From Paracoccaceae bacterium (GTDB lineage: Bacteria; Pseudomonadota; Alphaproteobacteria; Rhodobacterales; Rhodobacteraceae), in contig JAPOTI010000119.1 in the NCBI GenBank assembly GCA_026709265.1, forward strand, positions 1-64,000: a DNA stretch of 64,000 nt, written 5' to 3'. Shown piece after piece: positions 18,680-28,999 of this stretch. Within the stretch, counting starts at the first letter, position 1; every line of letters starts with the position of its first letter. The notes beneath the pieces are model-generated. The model did no database searches and was not told the DNA's origin. It was given only the letters and a program-made list of their open reading frames with translations. Made by a program: the position numbers and the translations under genes.

Positions 18680-18750
18680 TCCTTGGAGACACAAGGGCAG
18701 GAAGTTGAGGCATCGGGGCAGCAGTTTCCCGGATTGAGCAGAGGCATGAG

Positions 18751-19668
18751 ATGTCAGGCAGGGACATAAACCGCATCGCAGTCCTGATGGGGGGACCGTC
18801 CTCTGAGAGCGAAGTGTCGCGCGTCACGGGTCAACAATGCGCATTGTGCCTTCGTCAGGAAGGCTATGATGTCATTGAGGTCGAGGCCGGCGAGGATTTC
18901 ACACAGCGATTGGCCGATGTTGCCCCTGACGTTGTTTTCAATGCGCTGCATGGCCGATGGGGCGAGGATGGGTGCGTGCAGGGTATCCTGGAATGGTTGC
19001 AGATTCCCTATACCCATTCAGGGGTTGCCGCGTCATCGTTGGCGATGAACAAGCTTTTGACGAAAACCCTTGCCTATGCCGTAGCCAATCTTCCCACCGC
19101 TGACAGCGTGCTCATCCCTCAACAGGGTTTGAATGGACGTCATCCGCTCAGGAAGCCCTACATTGTCAAACCGGTCGCGGAAGGCTCCTCGGTTGGTGTG
19201 TCAGTCATTGGCGATGGTGATGCGCCCCCTGATGTCACTTCTGGCGGAAAGTATGGTCAGATGATGGCAGAAGTCTATGTGCCAGGCCGTGAGTTGACGG
19301 TCACTGTTTTTGAGGATCAGCCCCTGACCGTGACCGAGATCATTGCACCGGATTGGTACGACTATGATGCCAAGTACCAACCAGGAGGTTCGCAACATGT
19401 GGTCCCGGCGGATATCTCTGCGGACATTTCCGATATGTGTATGCGCTATGCTTTGCAGGCGCATCAGGTGCTGGGGTGTCGGGGAATTTCCCGCACCGAC
19501 TTTAGGTGGAATGACGAACTGGGCATCGCGGGTATCCGGCTTCTCGAGACCAATACCCAGCCGGGCATGACACCGACCTCCCTTTCTCCTGAGCAAGGGG
19601 AATATTGTGGAATTTCTTTTGCACGGATGTGCCGGAGTTTGGTCGAGGATGCCTCATGTCGCAAATAA
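18751..19668 (+). CDS. ddl: D-alanine:D-alanine ligase
   Basis: A 305-residue ATP-grasp enzyme that makes the D-Ala-D-Ala dipeptide used by MurF. Segments seen are VLMGGPSSESEVSRVTG, the FNALHGRWGEDG loop, YIVKPVAEGSSVGV, ELTVTVFEDQPL, and the metal-binding ETNTQPGMT near the C-terminus. Length is normal for a DdlB-type enzyme. The 3' end overlaps ftsQ by 13 bp. Confidence 0.95.
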   Translation: MSGRDINRIAVLMGGPSSESEVSRVTGQQCALCLRQEGYDVIEVEAGEDFTQRLADVAPDVVFNALHGRWGEDGCVQGILEWLQIPYTHSGVAASSLAMNKLLTKTLAYAVANLPTADSVLIPQQGLNGRHPLRKPYIVKPVAEGSSVGVSVIGDGDAPPDVTSGGKYGQMMAEVYVPGRELTVTVFEDQPLTVTEIIAPDWYDYDAKYQPGGSQHVVPADISADISDMCMRYALQAHQVLGCRGISRTDFRWNDELGIAGIRLLETNTQPGMTPTSLSPEQGEYCGISFARMCRSLVEDASCRK

Positions 19669-20495
19669 ACCGTGCGTACCAGAAAGGTTCAATCCAGACT
19701 TACTTTCGCCTGCGCCGGATTCTGTTGAAATTCACGGCCAGACCTGTTGTTTTGCGTGCTCTGTTTCTGTTGGTGGGGTCAGCCGTTGCCATAGGCTCCA
19801 TGAATGTGTTCGTGCAGAGTGAAAGTTTCGCATTGATAAAGTCATCCGTGATGCATGAACTCTCCCAGTTCGTGAAAAGACCGGAACTTCAGGTGCATCA
19901 GGTGATCGTGAACGCATCACCACGGGGAGAAATCTCCGTACTGGATACACTGGCGGATCAGACGTTTCCCGTCGATATTCTGTCGCTCGATGTTGAGGAG
20001 ATTCGTCGCCGCATCGAAAATCTCGATCTGGTTGAAAAGGCTTCGGTGGCGGTTGAGGCCGGAGGTCTCCTGAAGATCGACGTGGTTGAGCATGAGCCAG
20101 CTGTGGTCATGCGACGTGGCGGCAAGCTGGCTCTCCTCGACCGGGCTGGCCGGGACCTGACCGAGATTGCCAGTCGGCATGCGTATTTCAATTTACCGCT
20201 TCTCGTCGGACAGGGAGCCGAACAGGCGGTATCCGAGGCATTGGCGATTCATGAGGAAGCCACGGATATCCAGGATTCGGTTCGTGGGTTCATTCGTATC
20301 GGACAGCGGCGCTGGGATATTCTCCTCGACGGCGATCGCCGGATTCTGTTGCCCGAAGAACAAGCGGCTGAGACGGTTCGGCGATTCATTGATCTGGAAG
20401 ACCAAAATCTCCTGTTGCAGCGCCGACTCGCTCATATCGACCTACGTGATTCAGATCGCATTGTTGTGGCCCCTTCTGCGGGTGACGACCGATAG
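19656..20495 (+). CDS. ftsQ: cell division protein FtsQ
   Basis: 279 residues from ATG 19656 (MSQINRAYQKG), which lies within the end of ddl; an upstream in-frame start would extend deep into ddl. A basic cytoplasmic tail is followed by one membrane helix (about residues 35-55, ALFLLVGSAVAIGSMNVF). A periplasmic POTRA domain follows (about 80-150, with VHQVIVNASPRGEISVLDTL), then the beta domain. FtsQ recruits FtsL and FtsB to the septum. Sequence conservation is modest as usual, but position and topology make the call secure. Confidence 0.92.
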   Translation: MSQINRAYQKGSIQTYFRLRRILLKFTARPVVLRALFLLVGSAVAIGSMNVFVQSESFALIKSSVMHELSQFVKRPELQVHQVIVNASPRGEISVLDTLADQTFPVDILSLDVEEIRRRIENLDLVEKASVAVEAGGLLKIDVVEHEPAVVMRRGGKLALLDRAGRDLTEIASRHAYFNLPLLVGQGAEQAVSEALAIHEEATDIQDSVRGFIRIGQRRWDILLDGDRRILLPEEQAAETVRRFIDLEDQNLLLQRRLAHIDLRDSDRIVVAPSAGDDR

Positions 20496-20522
20496 TGTCG
20501 TGTTCTTGAATGACATAGACAC

Positions 20523-21839
20523 ATGATGGATCCCTTTTCTCAACACCGCATCATGCGAGACAATCTCCGGGAGGCCAAGAATCAGGGCCTTGCGGCGTTG
20601 CTGGATCTTGGCCAATCCAAGATTGCCTGTCTTGTTCTGAAGTTCGAACCGCCGAAACGCGTGTCCATTGAGAGCGGTCTGACCGCTGTTTCCGCTTACC
20701 GTGTCGTCGGTTACGCGTCCTCGCGCTCCGGCGGAATTGTCAATGGCCGCATTGTCGACCCGCAGCGCGCAGCCGATGCGGTCGGACTGGCACTCGGGAA
20801 GGCACAAGATGCAGCGAAACAACCGTTTGGTCACGTTATTGCCGCCATATCGGGTGGCGCGCCCCGCTCGTCCCATTTCTTTGGGAGTACCGAGATCAAC
20901 GGAGAGGCCATTACCGAGGAGGACATTTCCGCTTCACTTCATGCCTGTGATGTGCCGGAGCCGGAACCCGGGCGGCAATATCTTCATGCTCATCCAGTCA
21001 ATTTCTCAGTCGATCACCGATCCGGAATTCATGATCCACGAGGTGAAATTGGCAACCTGCTGTCAGTTGATCTGCAATTGGTTTCCATCAATCAATCCGT
21101 CGTTGATGACTGGATCCGTGTGATGGAGAGCTGCAATGTTGAAATCGCCGGGATTGCTGCCTCTCCTTATACAGCCGGGCTCTCAACCCTGGTCAGCCAG
21201 GAGGTGGAGAGCGGCGTTGCGTGCATCGATATCGGCGCGGGCAAGACCGGGGTCGCAATCTTCTGCAAGAAACACATGGTTCATCTCAGGGAGATCCGCA
21301 TTGGTTCGGAACATATTACCTCCGACATCTCAAATGCTTTCGGTATCTCGATCAATGAAGCCGAAAAGTTGAAGGTTATGCAGGGGAGCGCGCTGGCAAC
21401 ACGGCGTGATGATCGCAGCATCTGCGAATTTATCAAGAGTAACGGAACGTTGGGAAGAATTACCCGGACCGAACTGATCGGTGTCATCAAACCGCGAATA
21501 GAGGAGATACTTGAAGAGGTCGCGGCTGAATTGGAAAATGCAGGGTTTGGAACGTCGGTTTCCGGCCGAAGTGTCGTCTTGACAGGTGGGTGTGCACATT
21601 TACGGGATCTTGAGGAGTTGGCGAAGTCGGTACTCGGCCCCAGTCTACGATTTGGGCGGCCGATGCGCGTCAACGGCATGCCTCAAGTCATGATCAACCC
21701 TGATTATTCCGCAGCAGTTGGCTTGTGTCTGTACGCCAGCCAGCCACAAGATGAATATTGGGATTTCCCCAACGCGAGTGAGGCACTGACAATGGCACCG
21801 ATTGAACGCACCCTGAAATGGTTGCGAGACAATTGGTGA
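20523..21839 (+). CDS. ftsA: cell division protein FtsA
   Basis: A 438-residue actin-like ATPase that tethers FtsZ to the membrane. The N-terminal phosphate-binding region is ALLDLGQSKIACLVLK, then the 1C domain, and CIDIGAGKTGVAIF and VVLTGGCAHLRDL form the phosphate-2 and adenosine loops. The C-terminus ends in ERTLKWLRDNW, a likely amphipathic membrane-targeting helix. ATG 20523 is doubled by an ATG at 20526. A 142-bp gap separates it from ftsZ. Confidence 0.95.
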   Translation: MMDPFSQHRIMRDNLREAKNQGLAALLDLGQSKIACLVLKFEPPKRVSIESGLTAVSAYRVVGYASSRSGGIVNGRIVDPQRAADAVGLALGKAQDAAKQPFGHVIAAISGGAPRSSHFFGSTEINGEAITEEDISASLHACDVPEPEPGRQYLHAHPVNFSVDHRSGIHDPRGEIGNLLSVDLQLVSINQSVVDDWIRVMESCNVEIAGIAASPYTAGLSTLVSQEVESGVACIDIGAGKTGVAIFCKKHMVHLREIRIGSEHITSDISNAFGISINEAEKLKVMQGSALATRRDDRSICEFIKSNGTLGRITRTELIGVIKPRIEEILEEVAAELENAGFGTSVSGRSVVLTGGCAHLRDLEELAKSVLGPSLRFGRPMRVNGMPQVMINPDYSAAVGLCLYASQPQDEYWDFPNASEALTMAPIERTLKWLRDNW

Positions 21840-21981
21840 CGGAAAACGATTCGCAGCGCGTCATATGGATATGTGCAAATTTGTCTTGCAGTCATGCCCA
21901 AAAGATCGTACCGGAATCGGTGGTGCTCAAGAGTCTAATAATCCGAACCCGGCGCCGAGCAGAAAATGAGGCCGAGCAACC

Positions 21982-23541
21982 ATGGCATTGGAATCCATAA
22001 CTGTACTTGAACACGCGAAGTTGGTGCCACTCATCACGGTATTTGGAGTTGGCGGTGCGGGCTGCAATGCAGTCCAGACCATGAAAGACAAGAATCTGCA
22101 TGGCGTTCAATTTGTCATCGCCAATACCGATGCGCAGTCGCTGGCAAATTCTTCGGTTACGAAAAAGATCCAGCTCGGACCCAAAGTCACCAAAGGTCTG
22201 GGCGCGGGAGCTGACCCGGAAATCGGGCGACAATCAGCCGAAGAGAGCGCCGAAGAGATCCGGGAAAGTCTTGAGGGCACGCATATGCTCTTCATTACCG
22301 CTGGCATGGGTGGGGGAACGGGAACGGGGGCAGTGCCGGTCATCGCCAAGATTGCCAGACAGATGGATATCCTGACCATTGGTGTCGTGACCAAGCCGTT
22401 CATGTTTGAAGGTTCGTATCGTGCAAATATCGCTGATGCGGGTGTTGTTGATCTGCGCAAATCAGTCCACACTTCGGTCGTAATCGCAAACCAGAACCTG
22501 TTCTTGAGCTCCAACGAGACGACACCTTCAGATGATGCCTTCATGAAGGCCGATGACGTCTTGTACGAAGGTGTCAAGAATATCACTGATTTGATGGTCA
22601 AACCGGGACGTATCAATCTTGATTTCGCCGATGTGCGCACTGTGATGCTGGAACTTGGCTCGACATTGATGGGAACCGGCGAGGATAGTGGTGACAATCG
22701 CGCCAAAGTTGCCGCAAAACGCGCCATGACCAACCAGTTGCTTGAAGATACCCGCCTGGATCGCGCCAAGGCGGTCTTGATCAACATTACCGGTGGTGAG
22801 GATCAGACCCTGTTTGATCTGAACGATGCGTCTGAGGAGATCCGACAACATGTCAGTCCAGATGCCCGAATTATCATTGGCTCGACCGTTGATCCCGCAT
22901 ACAAGGGAAAGATCAAGGTTTCATTGCTGGCTGCCGGGGTGAGTTCTGCGGAATTTTCACACGATTTGGAACCGCACTTCACCGAACTGCCTGATGCCGA
23001 GACAATTTGGGAAAATGAATCGGAGACCAGCATCGGGATCGATGATGAGGACTTTTATGACGACAATCCAGCCGATGATGGTTTCCAGCCCTCCTCTGAC
23101 TGGCCGCATGTCCCTGACGAAAAAGAAATATCCGCCGGGCCTGGTGCCGACGCGACCGACAGTCCGGACGCGTCGGTTGAAGCTGAACCAGAGGAGAGCG
23201 AGCCGCGTCCACCGCTGCAATTTGTGGTGCCAAAAGTCGGTGGGACATCTCGGGGTGCTTTCCCACCTGTCATGACACCAGAGAATACGACAGCTGAGAC
23301 TCGCGAGCCACCAGATCATGAAGCACGTCCCATACAGAAAAATGGACGTCTGCGCTCTCTGTTTGGGCGGATGAATTCCAGCACCAGTGATGCTGTGCCG
23401 CGTATCCTTGATGATTCACCTCGACTCACGACGCTCTCTCGCCATGAAGCTGGGCAGGAGAGAGATGCAGAAGATATCGAAGCCGAACGGAAAGAAAGGG
23501 AACGTGATGTTCCTGCCTATATTCGGCGTCAGGCCAACTGA
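21982..23541 (+). CDS. ftsZ: cell division protein FtsZ
   Basis: A 519-residue tubulin-like GTPase that forms the Z-ring. The GTP signature GGGTGTGA is at residues 110-117, preceded by VFGVGGAGCNAVQTM and NTDAQSL. The T7 loop NLDFADVRTVM completes the active site. After about residue 320 comes a long acidic, Pro-rich linker of about 185 residues, ending with the conserved DVPAYIRRQAN peptide that binds FtsA and other partners. The length and linker are typical of alphaproteobacterial FtsZ. A 69-bp gap follows before lpxC. Confidence 0.96.
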   Translation: MALESITVLEHAKLVPLITVFGVGGAGCNAVQTMKDKNLHGVQFVIANTDAQSLANSSVTKKIQLGPKVTKGLGAGADPEIGRQSAEESAEEIRESLEGTHMLFITAGMGGGTGTGAVPVIAKIARQMDILTIGVVTKPFMFEGSYRANIADAGVVDLRKSVHTSVVIANQNLFLSSNETTPSDDAFMKADDVLYEGVKNITDLMVKPGRINLDFADVRTVMLELGSTLMGTGEDSGDNRAKVAAKRAMTNQLLEDTRLDRAKAVLINITGGEDQTLFDLNDASEEIRQHVSPDARIIIGSTVDPAYKGKIKVSLLAAGVSSAEFSHDLEPHFTELPDAETIWENESETSIGIDDEDFYDDNPADDGFQPSSDWPHVPDEKEISAGPGADATDSPDASVEAEPEESEPRPPLQFVVPKVGGTSRGAFPPVMTPENTTAETREPPDHEARPIQKNGRLRSLFGRMNSSTSDAVPRILDDSPRLTTLSRHEAGQERDAEDIEAERKERERDVPAYIRRQAN

Positions 23542-23610
23542 TACAGGGGTTTGCACGGGAACGGCGTGTTTGCAACCGAATGCAACAAATTGTTGAATTT
23601 GTTTAGTTGA

Positions 23611-24612
23611 GTGTGGATAGAGGCTGCGCTAGGCAAAGTTCACTCAAGGAAACGGGCGGGCGCAGAAGTGCAGACCACAATTGCCTCATCAGTCGAATTC
23701 AGCGATGTCGGCCTGCATAATGGGAAACCCGTCACGGCGAAAATTTTCCCATCACCAGCAAATTCGGGCATTGTTTTCGTTCGCACCGATCTTCGTGACT
23801 GCAACAATATCATCCCAGCCCAAGTCAGGTATGTCGTCGAGACCAGGCTGTGTACGCGTCTGGCGAACTCGGCTCGAGCCTCCGTGGGTACGGTTGAACA
23901 TATACTTGCCGCCTTGGCCTCCTGTGGTATCCACAATGCACGGATAGAGGTTGATGCCAGCGAGTTACCCGCACTTGATGGGAGTGCGCTTGAATATGTG
24001 AGGGGAATTCTTGCCGCAGGCATTCGGCAGCTCGATCAACCGGTACGGGTTCTCAAGATCGACAAACCGGTCGAAGTCCGTATGCATGGTGCTTATGCAT
24101 CACTGATGCCTGCAGCGCGGGCGGAAATGAAGTTCACGATTGATTTTCCGCAGCCCATTGGGTGCCAGACCCGGTCGTTGGATCTGTCAAATGGCAAGAT
24201 TGTCAGGAATCTGGCAGATTGCAGGACTTTCGTGTTGCGGCATCATATTCGAGAGCTGCACGAAAATGGATTTGGTCTCGGTGGCAACACAGAAAATGTC
24301 ATTATTGCTGATGTCGAAAATAACCGTTTCATCAGTGAACTGCGCCATGCAGACGAGCCATGCGGGCACAAGATGCTGGATGCAGTCGGTGATCTGTCGC
24401 TGGCTGGCTACCCGATTATCGGAAAATTTTTCGGATACCGGTCGGGGCATAATGTGACTGTGGCATTGCTGGATAGACTCTTCGCGGAAACAGATGCTTA
24501 CCGTATCGTTGTTGCCGACGACGAGACCGCGGCGCGTTTGCCCGGAGTCGGTGCCGTCCCCGACGATATTCCTCAGCCGAAGTTGGCAGTCGGATCTTCA
24601 AACCTCCATTAA
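23611..24612 (+). CDS. lpxC: UDP-3-O-acyl-N-acetylglucosamine deacetylase LpxC
   Basis: The zinc enzyme of the first committed step of lipid A synthesis. Zinc-ligand regions are VEHILAAL and GHKMLDAVGDLSLAG, and the N-terminal part has FSDVGLHNGKPV. Two starts are possible: GTG 23611 (333 residues) or GTG 23668, which begins with QTTIASSVEFSDVGLH and matches where the family normally begins. Neither has a strong Shine-Dalgarno, and I think 23668 more likely. Its presence implies an outer membrane with lipopolysaccharide. It sits directly after ftsZ, as in many proteobacteria. Confidence 0.93.
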   Translation: MWIEAALGKVHSRKRAGAEVQTTIASSVEFSDVGLHNGKPVTAKIFPSPANSGIVFVRTDLRDCNNIIPAQVRYVVETRLCTRLANSARASVGTVEHILAALASCGIHNARIEVDASELPALDGSALEYVRGILAAGIRQLDQPVRVLKIDKPVEVRMHGAYASLMPAARAEMKFTIDFPQPIGCQTRSLDLSNGKIVRNLADCRTFVLRHHIRELHENGFGLGGNTENVIIADVENNRFISELRHADEPCGHKMLDAVGDLSLAGYPIIGKFFGYRSGHNVTVALLDRLFAETDAYRIVVADDETAARLPGVGAVPDDIPQPKLAVGSSNLH

Positions 24613-24696
24613 AGCGGTTTAGAGTGACGTGGAGGATGCCCGCCGATCCGGCGGCAATGATATGCTGGCCATCGACTCGCAGGAGGTGTGATTCCA

Positions 24697-25533
24697 TTGT
24701 TGAGAATTCATTGTCGATATCTCATGGCCTTGTTGGCGGGATTGTTTCTGGTCGCTTGCAGTGGTGACGATAATGAGGGCTACGAATCCTGGACTCCTGA
24801 ACAGATTTATCGTGAAGCGGAATCTCAGGCTGAATCGGGAGAATATGCCGATGCAGCTGAGACTTTCGAAGAAATTGAACGTCTTTATCCTTATTCCGAA
24901 TGGGCACGGCGTGGTACAATTATGGCGGCCTACTATTACGGAAGAGACGAGAATTTTGAGGAGAGTCGTTCGGCGGGCAGACGATTTCTCGCCTCGTATC
25001 CCGGTGATGAGAATGCAGCCTATGCGCAATATCTGGTTGCGATGAGCTATTATGAACAGCTTGATGATCGTGGGCGGGACCAACAAAATACGGAAAAAGC
25101 GATCGAGGAACTGCAGGCCGTGACCACCAGTTATCCCGACAGTGATTATGCGAAGTCAGCAGAGTTGAAATTTGATCTGGCAGTCAATCACCTCGCCTCC
25201 AAGGAAATGGAGGTTGGCCGCTATTATCTGAAACGCGGGAATTATGCGGCTGCCATCCGACGGTTCCAGTTCGTCATCGACAATTACGAGACCACGCAAC
25301 AAACCCCGGAAGCATTGCACCGATTGGTTGAAGCTTATCTGTTACTCGGCCTTGTTGATGAGGCGCGGGAGATGGCCGTCGTTCTCGGTTACAATTTTCA
25401 GGGAAGCGAATGGTATGCTGATACCCATCGGCTATTTACATCCCGCGGGCTTGATGTACCAGCTATCGGACGAGATGATGAAGGGTTGGTGCGTAAATTT
25501 TATCGGCGGACGATCAAAGGGGAATGGCTGTAA
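24697..25533 (+). CDS. bamD: outer membrane assembly lipoprotein BamD
   Basis: About 278 residues. It is an essential lipoprotein of the BAM complex that inserts beta-barrel proteins into the outer membrane. A signal peptide ends in the lipobox LVAC followed by SGDD. Tetratricopeptide-like repeats follow (YREAESQAESGEYADAAETF; ERLYPYSEWARRG; YYLKRGNYAAAIRRFQFVID). AGGAGG at 24681-24686 places the start at TTG 24697 or 24700; an in-frame GTG at 24688 is too close to it. It lies between lpxC and recN, the usual alphaproteobacterial order. Confidence 0.92.
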   Translation: MLRIHCRYLMALLAGLFLVACSGDDNEGYESWTPEQIYREAESQAESGEYADAAETFEEIERLYPYSEWARRGTIMAAYYYGRDENFEESRSAGRRFLASYPGDENAAYAQYLVAMSYYEQLDDRGRDQQNTEKAIEELQAVTTSYPDSDYAKSAELKFDLAVNHLASKEMEVGRYYLKRGNYAAAIRRFQFVIDNYETTQQTPEALHRLVEAYLLLGLVDEAREMAVVLGYNFQGSEWYADTHRLFTSRGLDVPAIGRDDEGLVRKFYRRTIKGEWL

Positions 25534-25550
25534 CAGAGACTTCGTAGACG

Positions 25551-27221
25551 ATGTTGGCGAGCCTCTCGATCCATAACGTTCTGGTCTTTCTGGATCAGCA
25601 AATTGAATTCGCCCCCGGACTCAATGTTCTGACCGGCGAAACCGGCGTTGGCAAGTCGGTTTTGCTTGATTGTTTGGGATTCGCAATCGGCAAGAACAGA
25701 TTCCCGTCATCGCCACCGATTTCCGGAGACCATAGTGAGGTTTCCGCCGTCTTCCACCTGCCTTCCGGGCATAAGGTCGAAACAATCGTTGATGAACTCA
25801 GCCTGCCCAGTATGGAAGAATTGATGTTACGTCGTGCGGTGGCACCGAACGGACGGATCTCGAACTATGTCAATGACAGGCGATGTACCGCAGCTTTGCT
25901 CGGGCGGCTCGGAGAATGTCTTGTTGAAGTTCATGGTCAGGATACAAGCCGCCATGTGATGGGACCGGCCGAGCAGCGCGAATGGCTTGATGCATTTGCC
26001 GACTGTGGTCACCGTGTTGCTGAATTACGCAGTGAATGGGAGCGTCTTCAGCAGTTGAGAAGGGAATTCGAGAGAGCGGAGAAAGGGCGCCGGGAAGCCG
26101 AAGCCGAACGCGACTATCTCAGTCATGCATGCGAAGAGATCGCGACACTTGATCTCAAACTGGGAGAGGAGGAAAAACTCAGTCGCAGGCGATCAGAACT
26201 GCGTGCCTTTCGGCGACATGGAGAGGAGTTACAGCAAGCGTCTCTTGCCATTGGTTCCTCTGGTGCCGAGGGAATGGCATCGGATGCAATCGGCCAACTG
26301 CAGACCATGCGGTTGGCCGGCGAGAGCCAAATCGGAGAAGCGGTTGAAGCTATTGACCGTGCATTGGTTGAATTGAACGAGGCCGGGCGACTCCTGGCGG
26401 AAGTTCAGGCGGGGTTTGAATCCGATCCTCATGAACTTGAACGGGTCGATGACAGATTGCACACGATACGACATCTGTCACGAAAGCATAATGTTTCCGC
26501 TGGGCAACTGCCGGAACTTGCGCACAGCCTTGATACACAGTTGGCAGACATTTGTGCACAACTGGCGCGTTCCGATGAATTGCCGGTCGCGGTGACAAAG
26601 CAGGAGAGACAATACAACCAGTTGGCCGTGAACCTGTCGGCTGAACGCCGCAAAGCAGCAAAGCGGTTGGACCAAAGAGTGCATGACGAACTCGCCCCTC
26701 TTAAACTCGGCGCGGCGCGGTTTACCACTGAAATCACGCCGCGTAAGGAAGGTCCTGACGGTTTGGACGAAGTGCGATTTGTCGCCGCGACGAATGCATC
26801 GACACCGCCCGGCCCAATCCATCAAATTGCCTCCGGTGGTGAATTCTCACGGTTCATGTTGGCCTTGCGGGTATGTTCGGTTTCACAAGCTGCGGGCATG
26901 ACGATGATATTTGATGAGGTCGACCGTGATGTCGGCGGCGCAACTGCAGATGCCATTGGCCGTCGCCTCCGTCTGCTGTCGAAAGAGACCCAGGTCTTGG
27001 CCGTGACACATTCACCGCAGGTTGCTGCCTATGCCGACACCCATCTCAAGATGGAAAAACAGTCGAAACAGGGATTGGACACCACCGACGTCCATCCCCT
27101 TGCTGACGATTCACGAATTGCCGAGATTGCCCGCATGTTGTCGGGCAAGACAGTGACAGGTGAAGCTGAGGCTGCGGCCAAGGTGCTGCGTCATAACGCA
27201 CAAGCCGCTTCCGAAGTTTAG
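25551..27221 (+). CDS. recN: DNA repair protein RecN
   Basis: A 556-residue SMC-like ATPase acting in double-strand break repair. The head has LSIHNVLVFLDQ and Walker A GETGVGKSVLLD near residues 32-43, then a long Arg/Glu-rich coiled coil. The C-terminal half has the ABC signature SGGEFSRFMLAL, Walker B MIFDEVDRDVGG and VLAVTHSPQVAA. It starts 17 bp after bamD, so is probably co-transcribed, and its 3' end overlaps the convergent pepP by 4 bp. Confidence 0.95.
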   Translation: MLASLSIHNVLVFLDQQIEFAPGLNVLTGETGVGKSVLLDCLGFAIGKNRFPSSPPISGDHSEVSAVFHLPSGHKVETIVDELSLPSMEELMLRRAVAPNGRISNYVNDRRCTAALLGRLGECLVEVHGQDTSRHVMGPAEQREWLDAFADCGHRVAELRSEWERLQQLRREFERAEKGRREAEAERDYLSHACEEIATLDLKLGEEEKLSRRRSELRAFRRHGEELQQASLAIGSSGAEGMASDAIGQLQTMRLAGESQIGEAVEAIDRALVELNEAGRLLAEVQAGFESDPHELERVDDRLHTIRHLSRKHNVSAGQLPELAHSLDTQLADICAQLARSDELPVAVTKQERQYNQLAVNLSAERRKAAKRLDQRVHDELAPLKLGAARFTTEITPRKEGPDGLDEVRFVAATNASTPPGPIHQIASGGEFSRFMLALRVCSVSQAAGMTMIFDEVDRDVGGATADAIGRRLRLLSKETQVLAVTHSPQVAAYADTHLKMEKQSKQGLDTTDVHPLADDSRIAEIARMLSGKTVTGEAEAAAKVLRHNAQAASEV

Positions 27222-28999
27222 GTTTTCAGGGGAGCACAAGCCCATTGCAGCCATTTTTGCGCGCGTGGCGAACACTGGGAATTGAGAGACGTTCGTGTTT
27301 TTGCATGATAATCATTGAGCCACCGCAGCTCTTCACTCGACAGTAGAGAATGGTCGATGAGGCGTCGATCGAATGGAACCACGGTCAGATTGCTGAACTG
27401 CAGGAATTCTCTGTCTTGCCCGTCTCGTGCCGGTTGACATGCTTCGACCACGGCGAGGTTTTCCAGTCGGATTCCATATTCACCACTGGCATAAAAACCA
27501 GGTTCAACGGACAAGACCATCCCCTTTTTGAGGGGAATATTTGAAAGTCGTGAGATATTCGCTGGCCCTTCATGGACAGAAAGGAAATGTCCGACGCCAT
27601 GTCCGGTTCCATGCGCATAGTCGCACTGCTCGCGCCACAGGAACTGTCTTGCGAGTGCATCGATGGCGCGTCCCTCTGACTTGTCCGGCCATTTTGCAGT
27701 CAACAGGGCGATCAGTCCACGCAATACAAGCGTGTAACTTCTGACATGGTCGGGCGAGACGGTACCGACCGGCAGGGTCCGGGTGACATCTGTTGTCCCA
27801 TCCCGATACTGGCCGCCTGAGTCAACAAGATAGAGGTCACCGTCAGAGAGTTTCCGCTCCGTATCCGGGACGACGCGATAATGGATGATGGCCCCGTTTG
27901 AACCTGTTGCAGAAATCGTTTCAAAGCTTGATTCACGGAACCATACGCTTTTCCCACGGAATTCGAGCAGCTGTAATGCAGCCTCACTCTCACTGAGTTT
28001 ACCAGCGGCGATCCTTTCATCCAGCCAGGCCAGAAATTCGGCCAGCGCGACACCGTCGCGCAGATGGGCGTTTCTAAAGCCTGCAACCTGCACAGGGTTC
28101 TTGATAGCTTTCAGCATCTCGCATGGATCAGACCCACGGCAGAGTTTCGCACCGGTTTTCCTGAGTTGCCGTATGATTCGATGACGTGCTGTGTCGGCGA
28201 CAAAAACACGCCCCGATAATTCTGCGATATGTGCATCGAATTCATCGAAAGGGCGAACCACAACCTGCTGACCAAGCCAATCGGGTGCGGCCGTATCCTT
28301 TGGCAGATTGACGCAAAGAGTCACCAACCCATGTCTGCTGACGGTCGCCAGTGCATGCTTGATCGGCGTATGTGGAATGTCTGACCCTCTGATATTCAAC
28401 AGCCAGGCGATACTTGCGCAGTCATTGAGAACAAGAGAGTCGAGCCCTTTTCGGATTTGAAAGTGAACAAGTTTGTCAATTTTCGATTCACGAGACTCAC
28501 CCGCATATTCAACGTCATGGGCAAAAATCGCGGATCGCGGCGACGGCGGCTGATCATGCCAGATATTGTCGATCAACTGATCGATGTAGACAATTTTTCG
28601 CTTCCCCAATCCCGATTTAAGATCTTTGATATCCTTGTCGCTGTGCAGGCGGGCATCGATGGCGATCGCACCATTGGAGGGGACGTGGTTTTTTAACCAT
28701 TTCCTGATCCGCGTAAGTCTGAAATCAAGTATTTTGAAACTTGTGCTCCGCATCTGCATGCGTGCCTGAATGGTGTAGCGGCCATCGACAAACAGGGCGG
28801 CCTTGGTGGTGCTGACAGCCCCCATTCCCGCCGAACCCGAAAAACCGCTCAGCCACTCCAGCCGTCTTTCACAAGGGGCGAGTGGGAAGCTGCGGCAATA
28901 ATCGGCAACAGGAACCAGACAGGCATGACAATCCAGCAATTGAAGTTGAGAGCGCAGCGTCTGCAGTCGTGACGCAATGCATGGCATGTCTTCAGTCAT
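27218..28999 (-). CDS. pepP: Xaa-Pro aminopeptidase (M24B family)
   Basis: A 593-residue cytosolic metallopeptidase that removes N-terminal residues before proline. It is the long three-domain form: two creatinase-like N-terminal domains, then the pita-bread catalytic domain. Metal ligands are visible in [19 protein letters not shown] (two Asp), [16 protein letters not shown] (His), VLSVEPGFY (Glu) and IRLENLAV (Glu). Its start overlaps the end of cobT by 4 bp, so the two are probably in one operon. Confidence 0.93.
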   Translation of the reverse strand: MTEDMPCIASRLQTLRSQLQLLDCHACLVPVADYCRSFPLAPCERRLEWLSGFSGSAGMGAVSTTKAALFVDGRYTIQARMQMRSTSFKILDFRLTRIRKWLKNHVPSNGAIAIDARLHSDKDIKDLKSGLGKRKIVYIDQLIDNIWHDQPPSPRSAIFAHDVEYAGESRESKIDKLVHFQIRKGLDSLVLNDCASIAWLLNIRGSDIPHTPIKHALATVSRHGLVTLCVNLPKDTAAPDWLGQQVVVRPFDEFDAHIAELSGRVFVADTARHRIIRQLRKTGAKLCRGSDPCEMLKAIKNPVQVAGFRNAHLRDGVALAEFLAWLDERIAAGKLSESEAALQLLEFRGKSVWFRESSFETISATGSNGAIIHYRVVPDTERKLSDGDLYLVDSGGQYRDGTTDVTRTLPVGTVSPDHVRSYTLVLRGLIALLTAKWPDKSEGRAIDALARQFLWREQCDYAHGTGHGVGHFLSVHEGPANISRLSNIPLKKGMVLSVEPGFYASGEYGIRLENLAVVEACQPARDGQDREFLQFSNLTVVPFDRRLIDHSLLSSEELRWLNDYHAKTRTSLNSQCSPRAQKWLQWACAPLKT